Shown here: positions 1-5,910 of the stretch, one piece after another | How the letters are laid out: each line of letters starts with the position of its first letter | How positions within the stretch are numbered: position 1 is the first letter of the stretch | Source: Candidatus Stahliibacteriota bacterium | GTDB taxonomy: Bacteria > Hydrothermota > Tepidihabitantia > SM23-42 | NCBI GenBank assembly: GCA_030613445.1 | Contig: JAUWLY010000036.1 | Coordinates: 1 to 14,232, forward strand | Direction of reading: 5' to 3' | DNA: 14,232 nt | Program-made: the position numbers and the translations under genes | Notes under the pieces: generated by a model | What the model was told of the DNA's origin: nothing | What the model saw: the letters and a program-made list of their open reading frames with translations, nothing else | Database searches by the model: none

Positions 1-1
1 T

Positions 2-1348
2 TTAATTGGCAGATACAAAGATGCCTTGCAAGCGTATAACAAAGCTGAAATGCTTGTATCTGATAGACGCTCAAAAATAGAAGCATTGATCGGACAGGCT
101 ACTATTTACGAAAACCTTGTTGAATATGATTCAATGATAAACTTGCTGAACAGGCTAATAAAACTCAGCCGCAGTACACCAGCAGAGGTGTACGTTCTCT
201 CCAGATATTGCTGGGTATACAGGCTTCTGGGCAGAATGGGTAAATCCAATAGTGCAGGAAATAGAGGAATGGAGCTTCTTAAAAGGTTGAAAAAGCAAGG
301 ACTTTCCCAAATAAAATTGTATCATGCAGAAGGGGCAAAACTAAATGCCATGGGGGCGCTCTATTGGAGCCAGGGTGATTTTGATAAGGCAATAGAACTA
401 TATCAAAGATTCTTAAAAGTGTCTGAAGAAAGCGGAAACCTTTTCGGTATAGGTATGGCTGCTAACAATCAGGGGAGCGTTTATACGCACAAAGGTGATT
501 ATGATAAAGCGATTCCCTTGTTTAAGAAAAAATTAGCGATATCGGAGAAGCTTGGCAACAAAGTCGGTATAGCAATGGCTGCAAATAATCTTGGTTGGAT
601 ATATGGCGAGAAAAGGAATTTCGACAGGGCAATTGAATTATATGAGAGAGCCCTGTCAATTGCTGAAGAACTTAACGATAAATTCGGTATTCTCAATGTT
701 ACCATAAACCTGGGAAGTCTTTATAAGAGCAAGGTAAATTATAACAGGGCGTTTGCATTGTTTCAAAAGGCAATTATAATCGCAAAAAAAATCGGGGATA
801 AGCAGGCTATAGGTGCTGTTTACATGCATTTCGGGGAAATTTACAAGAAGTTGAATGAACTGCATAAATCTACCGAATACCTGAAAAGAGCACGTGCTAT
901 ATTTGAAGAACTGGGGGACAAGACATTTCTGTCAGCTACAATACAGGTTCTTATCGAAGTATGGATAATGGAAATAGAGGAAAACGGGGTTGATAAAAAT
1001 AGAAGAAGGTTTAAGGAGATATACGAACACATAGATGAAAATTTGAAACTTGCAGATGAAATGAAATCGGAAAAGGAACGCACAGTTGCCCTGTTCTTAC
1101 ACGCAAGATTGGCATCACTTGATGAAAAATGGGACAAGAAAAGCGTAAAAGAAAAGTTCGTTAAAAGTATCGAGATGTTCCATGAACGTAACCTGACCGA
1201 TGAACTTGGAAAGGCATATTGGTTTTACGCTATATATCTAAAGAAAATCGATGAGTTTAAAATCGCAAATAAATTTCTGGCAAAAGCAAAAAAAATATTC
1301 AAGAAGATCGGGGACATTAATTATTTAAACAAGATTGATGAACTGTGA
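2..1348 (+). CDS. TPR-repeat protein, C-terminal part (5' end outside window)
   Basis: The reading frame is open from the first bases of the window, reading LIGRYKDALQAYNKAEM, which is itself a TPR helix pair. The TTG at 26 is therefore not a real start and about 448 C-terminal residues are visible. From roughly residue 105 there are at least four clear tandem TPR units of about 40 residues, with the 'G(D/N)YDKAI.L..K.L.I.E..GNK.GIA.A.NNLG..Y' pattern of the TPR_12 type. Less regular helical repeats follow to the C-terminus. Such arrays are protein-protein interaction scaffolds. In this type of bacterium they often form the C-terminal half of Ser/Thr kinases, adenylate cyclases or STAND regulators, but the catalytic or DNA-binding part of this protein is not in view. 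The protein is Lys/Glu-rich with no membrane segment, so it is probably cytoplasmic. It is the only gene in the window that ends in TGA; a TAA lies in frame ten codons later. TPR assignment is secure; the function is unknown. Confidence 0.85.
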   Translation, partial: LIGRYKDALQAYNKAEMLVSDRRSKIEALIGQATIYENLVEYDSMINLLNRLIKLSRSTPAEVYVLSRYCWVYRLLGRMGKSNSAGNRGMELLKRLKKQGLSQIKLYHAEGAKLNAMGALYWSQGDFDKAIELYQRFLKVSEESGNLFGIGMAANNQGSVYTHKGDYDKAIPLFKKKLAISEKLGNKVGIAMAANNLGWIYGEKRNFDRAIELYERALSIAEELNDKFGILNVTINLGSLYKSKVNYNRAFALFQKAIIIAKKIGDKQAIGAVYMHFGEIYKKLNELHKSTEYLKRARAIFEELGDKTFLSATIQVLIEVWIMEIEENGVDKNRRRFKEIYEHIDENLKLADEMKSEKERTVALFLHARLASLDEKWDKKSVKEKFVKSIEMFHERNLTDELGKAYWFYAIYLKKIDEFKIANKFLAKAKKIFKKIGDINYLNKIDEL

Positions 1349-1405
1349 AAACATATGGGGGTCAAATCATCTCGATACTAACAGCTCGAATAGTGAATAG
1401 AAAAT

Positions 1406-1437
1406 GGTCACCAGGGGTTGAAGTTTCTGGAATGACC
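1406..1437 (+). other. imperfect hairpin in the 1349-1612 gene-free stretch
   Basis: GGTCA-CCAG (1406-1414) pairs with CTGG-AA-TGACC (1427-1437). This gives nine base pairs interrupted by a two-base bulge, around a 12-nt loop. It lies about 60 bases after the TPR gene stop, but no T-run follows, so it is not a textbook terminator. The rest of 1349-1612 is A/T-rich. It contains only short reading frames lacking a good ribosome-binding site, and I see no gene or promoter in it. Confidence 0.3.
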
Positions 1438-1612
1438 CTGTGTTTGTAGAATGTCAAGACCTGCCACCTATTGAAAACAACTTTTTGCGAATTTTTCTGA
1501 AAAAAGGCTAGAGTAAAGAATAAGAAGAAAGTTATGTCTGACAAGAAGGTAAAGACTCTGTTTAGTAAGACCGCCAAATTCAAAAAGGAAATGAATAGAG
1601 TAAGAAGAAATC

Positions 1613-1640
1613 ATAAGAGACGGGTTTCCCCGCCTCTTAT
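1613..1640 (-). terminator. terminator-like hairpin after the TM_helix protein gene
   Basis: A 12-bp stem (arms 1613-1624 and 1629-1640) closes a four-base loop. Read on the minus strand the loop is GAAA, a GNRA tetraloop, and the single imperfect pair becomes an allowed G-U wobble. The stem begins 16 bases past the stop codon of the minus-strand gene ending at 1657. The sequence after it, GATTTCTTCTT, is only moderately T-rich. Strand choice rests on the tetraloop, the wobble and the proximity. Confidence 0.65.
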
Positions 1641-1656
1641 AAACCAAGACTATATT

Positions 1657-2346
1657 TTACCTACTTCTTTTTTTCTGCCCGTATTTCTTCCACAGTTCCA
1701 CCACGAAATCCTTACTCCCCAATCCTATGGCGATAGCGATACCGAGACCCAGGGTACCCAGGACAATGGTGAAGGCATTTGTGACAATCTCTTTTGAGAT
1801 CCCCAGTTGCTCCAATACGATGGTGAGTACAAAGAAAAGCACCAGGTAGTTTGTCCCCTGGGCAACCACATTAGGACGACCAACACCAAGGTTTCCTGCA
1901 AAAACCCTTACCGAGGTAGAAACTAGTTTTGCCAAATAGAATCCGATTACCATGATAATGACTGCAACAAAGACATTCGGAATATAGAGGAGGATACGGT
2001 TTAGAAGATCAGATACTACAGCAAGTCCTACTGAATCAAATGCTATTATGAAGGTGATGAGTAGAAAAAACCAATAGATGATGCCACCCAGGATATCCAC
2101 TAATGTCCTCTTAATCCCGCCTCTTTTCAAAAATGCATCTATACCTGCTTTCTCACTCAGCACATTCAGCCGCACCAGGCGGAGGACTTTTTTGATAACT
2201 AAGGAAACCAGTTTGGAGATGAGCCATCCCAGGATTACGATAAGAATGAATCCGACAATTTTGGGAAGTAGGGCACCAACCTGATCGGCAATGCGGAGCC
2301 ATGCTGTATGTATTGGTGTAATTATGTTGCTTGTTACTTCTTGCAT
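1657..2346 (-). CDS. small MscS-associated TM_helix family membrane protein
   Basis: This 229-residue protein has five predicted membrane helices, at about residues 25-50, 83-105, 118-142, 165-183 and 190-210. It contains an internal duplication: 'LLPKIVGFILIVILGWLISKL' near 26-46 resembles the segment near 119-141 (IPNVFVAVIIMVIGFYLAKL). This paired helix is characteristic of the 'conserved TM helix' family (PF05552, CmpX-like), often annotated as mechanosensitive ion channel proteins. The soluble beta-domain and vestibule of true MscS channels are absent, and the protein ends in a short basic tail (KKYGQKKRSR) just after the last helix. It therefore probably sits in the inner membrane, but gating or conductance is not shown. 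The ATG is well supported: AAAAGGAGGT lies five bases upstream. The gene is transcribed alone from a consensus promoter at 2447-2475 and is followed by a hairpin. Fold family is confident; function is not. Confidence 0.85.
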   Translation of the reverse strand: MQEVTSNIITPIHTAWLRIADQVGALLPKIVGFILIVILGWLISKLVSLVIKKVLRLVRLNVLSEKAGIDAFLKRGGIKRTLVDILGGIIYWFFLLITFIIAFDSVGLAVVSDLLNRILLYIPNVFVAVIIMVIGFYLAKLVSTSVRVFAGNLGVGRPNVVAQGTNYLVLFFVLTIVLEQLGISKEIVTNAFTIVLGTLGLGIAIAIGLGSKDFVVELWKKYGQKKRSR

Positions 2347-2350
2347 TTTT

Positions 2351-2360
2351 ACCTCCTTTT
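2351..2360 (-). promoter_or_regulatory. strong ribosome-binding site
   Basis: Minus-strand AAAAGGAGGT is close to a full anti-Shine-Dalgarno match, with its last base four bases from the ATG at 2346-2344. It fixes the start of the TM_helix protein. Confidence 0.8.
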
Positions 2361-2446
2361 AAGTATTGATTTCATATTTTTGTTATTAAACTAGTTGTCT
2401 TCTTCATAAATTGACTTCTGGAAAACAAAAACACCATATCATCTAC

Positions 2447-2475
2447 AGTATATTTAAGGTTCTAGGGTTTGTCAA
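2447..2475 (-). promoter_or_regulatory. sigma-70 promoter of the TM_helix protein gene
   Basis: On the minus strand TTGACA (2475-2470), a 17-base spacer and TATACT (2452-2447) match the housekeeping consensus at 11 of 12 positions. The predicted transcript starts near 2440, giving a leader of about 94 nt before the ATG at 2346. It begins just past the hairpin at 2489-2510, so the two neighbouring minus-strand genes appear to be separate transcription units. Confidence 0.8.
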
Positions 2476-2488
2476 TAATACCCGATAA

Positions 2489-2510
2489 GGGGTCGGCTTT
2501 CACCGACCCC
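2489..2510 (-). terminator. perfect 8-bp GC-rich hairpin, probable terminator
   Basis: GGGGTCGG (2489-2496) and CCGACCCC (2503-2510) form a perfect stem with a six-base loop. It lies about 100 bases after the stop of the minus-strand H-like gene and just before the promoter of the next minus-strand gene, the expected place for a terminator. The T-run is weak on the minus strand (TTATCGG) and slightly better on the plus strand (ATTTTCGTT). No plus-strand gene needs it, so minus is preferred; it may work in both directions. I see nothing else in 2511-2607. Confidence 0.55.
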
Positions 2511-2607
2511 ATTTTCGTTCAACAAAGAAACGGTAAGCTGTACCCTCCATCCACCTGGAAGGTAATTGGGGTCATAGCTTCCTAAATGAAAGTATTGAAT
2601 TAGCTGT

Positions 2608-3678
2608 TTACCAAATAAATCTTTTTATGATCCTATGCCACTCATCATCAGTGAGTCGCTCACTGATATTATCAACTACTTCACCGCCATCCGTGATTGT
2701 AATTTTTGCATCGGTTTCAATTTCCTGATGGAGCTTTTCAAACTCTTTTTCGAGCCAATCCTCGGCTTTATCGCCTTTCATTAAATCGCCTATATCACGC
2801 GATAGCTTCAATTTCAATAACCAGCCGTTATTATAGGGATCTTTACGTATCATGGAGGGCGTCGATTCAACCGCTTCATTCTTTTCGATGATTTCTCCTT
2901 CAAATGGCAAAGACATGGCGATCGAACGTCTGTCCTCACCTATATGCCAGCATTCTCCGTCCATTGAGATTGTTCTCTTATCGGGGAAATCGACTTTATT
3001 GATATTTCCAATCATGCGCGCGGCGAAATCATCTATCCCCACTTTAACTATATCACCCTCAACCGCAATCCAGATGTGATTTGGTAAATAGTGCACATCA
3101 TTCCTGAATACAAATCCTCTAACTTTCTTCTGTCTTTTTGCTATTTTCTGTCTTCTCTTCTGCAGATAAGGATTTGCATCGACAGTATCTTGGATGTATT
3201 GATCAACAACACAATGCCAGCATTCATAACTATTCGGGCAGATTTTATAGGAAAAATCGCCGGTCAGCATATATCGGCATTTTCTTTCTGTTGCTGGCAG
3301 CTGCCTTAATTTCTCTATCGCCTGAACGACCATGGGCAATTCAGAACTCGAATCACCTTGTTCCATAAGTGCCTGATCAAATTCGCAGTTCTTGCAATCA
3401 TAATCTCTCGTACACATCCGGTAGGCAATAACACCTGCTTTCATCCAGATACAGGGTTTTTCCTGCTTTGAGGTTTCACTATCCTGCACAACCTCTGATA
3501 ACATATCTTCCTCCTTTGTGTGACTCGATAAAAACTCTCGATATATTAAGCAATCCTCAAAATTACCTTCACACGCATTCTGCGCAACCAATTGGTCCTT
3601 GGGTAACATCTTTCTTGTCTTGCATGCATTGCAAAAGACCATGCTTAGTTCTTCTAAAAATTGGCATTTTCTATTCAT
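2608..3678 (-). CDS. cysteine-module protein with degenerate GcvH-like (lipoyl-fold) domain
   Basis: Residue numbers here count from the longest possible start at 3690 (360 aa). The N-terminal third is cysteine-rich: C9, C20-x2-C23, C40 and C47. It is followed by two matching modules, C80-x12-C93-x5-C99-x2-C102 and C138-x12-C151-x5-C157-x2-C160, each ending in '(F/V)DQ'. These look like small zinc- or iron-binding units. After a basic linker (178-191), residues about 192-296 resemble the glycine cleavage H protein: 'PNHIWIAVEGDIVKVGIDDFA', then 'LPFEGEIIEKN', then 'DPYNNGWLLKLKL'. The lipoyl-lysine position, eight residues before the conserved Pro262, is Arg254, and no gcvT or gcvP neighbour is visible. 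It is therefore unlikely to serve in glycine cleavage. A charged helical tail of about 60 residues follows. The start at 3678 is preferred because GGAG lies six bases upstream and a sigma-54 promoter predicts a transcript start near 3694; the start at 3690 would have almost no leader. Role unknown; it is the likely target of the adjacent NtrC-type regulator. Confidence 0.8.
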   Translation of the reverse strand: MNRKCQFLEELSMVFCNACKTRKMLPKDQLVAQNACEGNFEDCLIYREFLSSHTKEEDMLSEVVQDSETSKQEKPCIWMKAGVIAYRMCTRDYDCKNCEFDQALMEQGDSSSELPMVVQAIEKLRQLPATERKCRYMLTGDFSYKICPNSYECWHCVVDQYIQDTVDANPYLQKRRQKIAKRQKKVRGFVFRNDVHYLPNHIWIAVEGDIVKVGIDDFAARMIGNINKVDFPDKRTISMDGECWHIGEDRRSIAMSLPFEGEIIEKNEAVESTPSMIRKDPYNNGWLLKLKLSRDIGDLMKGDKAEDWLEKEFEKLHQEIETDAKITITDGGEVVDNISERLTDDEWHRIIKRFIW

Positions 3679-3704
3679 TTTCATCTCCATTCAGTTATTT
3701 ATTA

Positions 3705-3720
3705 TGCAAGAATCATGCCA
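3705..3720 (-). promoter_or_regulatory. sigma-54 (-24/-12) promoter of the H-like gene
   Basis: On the minus strand the sequence is TGGCAT-GATTC-TTGCA. It matches TGGCAC-N5-TTGCA with one mismatch, and the invariant GG and GC pairs are exactly ten bases apart. The predicted start is near 3694, about 16 nt before the ATG at 3678. The adjacent upstream gene encodes a sigma-54 activator with an intact GAFTGA loop, so element and activator sit side by side. Confidence 0.85.
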
Positions 3721-3793
3721 AAAATCCGATAGAGAAATGCTCGATATTTAATAGATTTGTCTGTGATGCTGGATAGCTTAGATTAAATAGTTG

Positions 3794-3809
3794 TTGTATA
3801 ATTATACAA
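3794..3809. promoter_or_regulatory. 16-bp palindrome, candidate enhancer for the sigma-54 activator
   Basis: TTGTATAATTATACAA is a perfect inverted repeat centred about 107 bases upstream of the predicted sigma-54 transcript start, inside the usual distance range of enhancer sites for NtrC-type activators. No T-run follows, so it does not look like a terminator. The same first 13 bases recur at 5873-5885 over the -10 of the kinase promoter. The region is AT-rich, which raises the chance of coincidence. Confidence 0.5.
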
Positions 3810-3854
3810 ATGCAAAATATGTCTATTTTTCAGTAGATTGTACTGTATATTTTC

Positions 3855-3869
3855 TTAACATATTGTTAA
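3855..3869. repeat. second short inverted repeat between regulator and H-like gene
   Basis: TTAACA-TAT-TGTTAA is a perfect six-base inverted repeat with a three-base centre, 17 bases past the response-regulator stop codon. It could be a second activator site or a weak AT-rich hairpin at the end of the regulator transcript. The sequence alone does not decide. Confidence 0.3.
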
Positions 3870-3886
3870 TAATCTATACAATTATT

Positions 3887-5254
3887 TTATTTTGGTTTTT
3901 CTAACCCATACTTCTTTATTTTATTGTATAGAGTAACTCTATTAATACCCAGAATATTTGCTGATTTTTGAATATTCCAGTTATTGATTTTCAAAGTATT
4001 CACTATACATTCTTTTTCCAATTCCTCGAGTGATTGCGGAGTTTCTCTGGTTGCAGCCTTAGTTCTGTCTTCAACTTTGGATGCAATGATATATCCTGGG
4101 AAATCACATACTTGAATCTCCAGTTCATTGGCAACTACGATAGCATGCTCAATTGTGTTCGCTAATTGTCTGATATTTCCTGGCCAATTATATTCCATTA
4201 AGATCCTCATTGACTCATCAGAAAGTCCGTAGATCTTTTTGCCTGTATCCAAGCTGAATTTTTCCAGAAAATGTTCGGCTAGAAGGGGGATATCTTCTGT
4301 TCTCTCCCTCAAAGGCGGAACCTCAATCGCAATGACATTAAAGCGATAGTATAGGTCCTCTCGGAATTCACCATTCGTGATCATTTGTTCAAGGTTCTTA
4401 TTCGTTGCCACAATGATCCGGATATCCACTTTAATTGGATCTTTTCCACCCACGCGCCGGAATTCCCTTTCCTGGATAAACCTCAATAGGTTAACCTGTG
4501 TTTTCAGGCTTATGTCTCCTATTTCATCAAGAAAAAGTGTACTCTTATCTGCAAGTTCGATTCTTCCTTTATGTTGTGATACTGCCCCAGTAAAGGCACC
4601 TTTTTCATAGCCGAATAACTCTGCCTCGAGTAAGGATTCTGGTATTGCGCCACAGGCTGCCGCGATAAAAGGGCACTTCTTCCTTGGTCCAAGATCATGA
4701 ATTGCTCGAGCAACTAATTCTTTCCCAGTACCACTTTCGCCTTTAATCAATACTGTAGATTTTGTCGGAGCCACAGTCCTTATCATTTCAATAACTTTGC
4801 CAATCTTTGGGCTTTTGCCGATCAAATCCTGGAATTTATGCCGTTTATTCAATTCTTTGCGTAGACCAATATTTTCTTTTATTAGACGCCGATGCTCAAG
4901 AAGCTTGGCGATAACTACACTTATCTCTTCAGGATTAAAGGGCTTTACAATATAATCTGCGGCGCCTGCTTTTATCGCCATGACCGCAGTATCTATTGCC
5001 GCATAAGCAGTAACGATTATGACAGGAACTTCTGGCTTCATCTTCCTTATTTTTTCAAGCACCTCAAGCCCATCGATCTTCGGCATTTTAAGATCAACCA
5101 CAGCTAAATCCCATTCTTCTTCTTTGACCTTTTCTATCGCTTTGTATCCATCTTCCACGGCCTGGACATAATAACCATCTTCCTTGAGCCAATCAGTCAG
5201 TGAGCTTCGCATAATTTCTTCATCATCTACTACTAAAATCCTATTTCTAGCCAT
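3887..5254 (-). CDS. NtrC-family sigma-54-dependent response regulator
   Basis: This 455-residue protein has the complete three-domain architecture. The receiver domain spans 1-120: acidic pair D10/D11, phospho-acceptor D54 in 'VVDLKMP', T82 and K104. The sigma-54 AAA+ domain spans about 142-375: Walker A GESGTGKE at 172-179, GAFTGA sigma-54 contact loop at 219-224, Walker B FLDE at 241-244, and arginine-finger segment 'PPLRERTEDIP' near 313-323. A Fis-type helix-turn-helix spans about 410-452. Phosphorylation should drive hexamer formation and ATP-dependent opening of sigma-54 promoters. The start at 5254 is chosen over the in-frame 5293 because AAAGGAG lies four bases upstream and the receiver fold begins at once (MARNRILVVDDEE). 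That start overlaps the archaemetzincin stop by eight bases (ATGGCTAG), indicating translational coupling. The likely partner is the divergent kinase at 5911-6993, and the likely target is the sigma-54 promoter at 3705-3720, about 170 bases past its stop. Confidence 0.95.
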   Translation of the reverse strand: MARNRILVVDDEEIMRSSLTDWLKEDGYYVQAVEDGYKAIEKVKEEEWDLAVVDLKMPKIDGLEVLEKIRKMKPEVPVIIVTAYAAIDTAVMAIKAGAADYIVKPFNPEEISVVIAKLLEHRRLIKENIGLRKELNKRHKFQDLIGKSPKIGKVIEMIRTVAPTKSTVLIKGESGTGKELVARAIHDLGPRKKCPFIAAACGAIPESLLEAELFGYEKGAFTGAVSQHKGRIELADKSTLFLDEIGDISLKTQVNLLRFIQEREFRRVGGKDPIKVDIRIIVATNKNLEQMITNGEFREDLYYRFNVIAIEVPPLRERTEDIPLLAEHFLEKFSLDTGKKIYGLSDESMRILMEYNWPGNIRQLANTIEHAIVVANELEIQVCDFPGYIIASKVEDRTKAATRETPQSLEELEKECIVNTLKINNWNIQKSANILGINRVTLYNKIKKYGLEKPK

Positions 5255-5786
5255 AATTCTCCTTTCTGGTTCTTTTATCGAAGAACTCTTCACATTTCAC
5301 ACAAAATTTCTTCCCCTTATTATCAAGACTTATGATATTATTCGATAGATACATCACACACTTGGAGTTACTACAGTGAACCAGTCCATAGCAATGACCC
5401 AATTCATGAAGACACACTTTTAAGAGCCTTTTAATCAGCAATCCATTATTTGCCGGTAATGAGTAGAATTCTTGCTTCAATCTATTCATCGATACAATAC
5501 CTACACTACCGCCTAACTGCGCTTCACCAAAAACAAATGTCAAAACAGGTGTACATAGATCAATATCTGTAATAGCTATTAGCTTTTCACAATCAGCAGG
5601 CATATTTGATATCAAATGCTCAATTATCTTCTTGGCATAGTACTGATTTCTCCTTGGCTCAAAGGCAAATAGCGGATAATCATTCTTCTTGATGACCTTA
5701 AATGGCAAGAAATTCAGCGATCCAATCAAATCCTCTAATATTCCTTGTTTAATAGTACCTATTATCTGCACATATAGATATTTCAT
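5247..5786 (-). CDS. amzA: archaemetzincin family zinc metalloprotease
   Basis: This 179-residue protein has the archaemetzincin signature. The catalytic zinc motif HELGHCYGLVHC is at 127-138 (zinc ligands H127, H131 and H137, general base E128). C143 and the Met-turn M145 follow, then C162-x2-C165. In solved archaemetzincins the four cysteines of this core bind a second, structural zinc. The length is typical of the family and no signal peptide is present, so the enzyme should be cytoplasmic. Its substrate is unknown; archaemetzincins are generally poorly characterised. It is the first gene of a two-gene operon with the response regulator, whose start codon overlaps its stop. A promoter with perfect hexamers lies immediately upstream and predicts a leader of only about eight bases. 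There is no Shine-Dalgarno sequence and no better in-frame start. Presence of a protease in a two-component operon suggests regulated proteolysis, but that is inference. Confidence 0.93.
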   Translation of the reverse strand: MKYLYVQIIGTIKQGILEDLIGSLNFLPFKVIKKNDYPLFAFEPRRNQYYAKKIIEHLISNMPADCEKLIAITDIDLCTPVLTFVFGEAQLGGSVGIVSMNRLKQEFYSLPANNGLLIKRLLKVCLHELGHCYGLVHCSNSKCVMYLSNNIISLDNKGKKFCVKCEEFFDKRTRKENYG

Positions 5787-5800
5787 ATTATTATATAGTT

Positions 5801-5828
5801 ATTATAGCAATTTTTTACATAATGTCAA
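5801..5828 (-). promoter_or_regulatory. sigma-70 promoter of the archaemetzincin-regulator operon
   Basis: On the minus strand TTGACA (5828-5823), a 16-base spacer and TATAAT (5806-5801) match both hexamers perfectly. A TG dinucleotide one base before the -10 makes it an extended -10 as well. The transcript should start near 5794, eight bases before the ATG at 5786. Confidence 0.85.
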
Positions 5829-5858
5829 TTTTTTTTACATACCGTAATCACCAATGTC

Positions 5859-5887
5859 TTGACAGCAAGCATTTGTATAATTATAAT
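5859..5887 (+). promoter_or_regulatory. perfect-consensus sigma-70 promoter of the histidine kinase
   Basis: TTGACA (5859-5864), a 17-base spacer and TATAAT (5882-5887) match the housekeeping consensus exactly. The predicted start is about 5893-5894. That coincides with the GTG of the longest possible kinase reading frame and so argues for the internal GTG at 5911. Its -35 is 30 bases from that of the divergent archaemetzincin promoter. A near copy of the 3794 palindrome covers its -10. Confidence 0.85.
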
Positions 5888-5910
5888 ACTATGTGAAAAA
5901 GGAAAAAGCA

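Noticed and set aside
1362..1583. Minus-strand 73-codon frame with a hydrophobic segment in the gene-free stretch
   Set aside because: It begins at TTG without a ribosome-binding site and shows no recognisable domain; AT-rich DNA readily gives hydrophobic frames.
1534..1797. Plus-strand reading frame of 87 codons starting after AAGAAAG
   Set aside because: Its second half runs antisense through the well-supported TM_helix gene. The ribosome site is weak, and the product is Lys/Arg-rich then random, with no family resemblance.
3794..3809. The TTGTATAATTATACAA palindrome read as a terminator or as a sigma-70 promoter
   Set aside because: No T-run follows the hairpin on either strand, and no reasonable -35 lies 16-18 bases from either embedded TATAAT; an operator or enhancer fits better.
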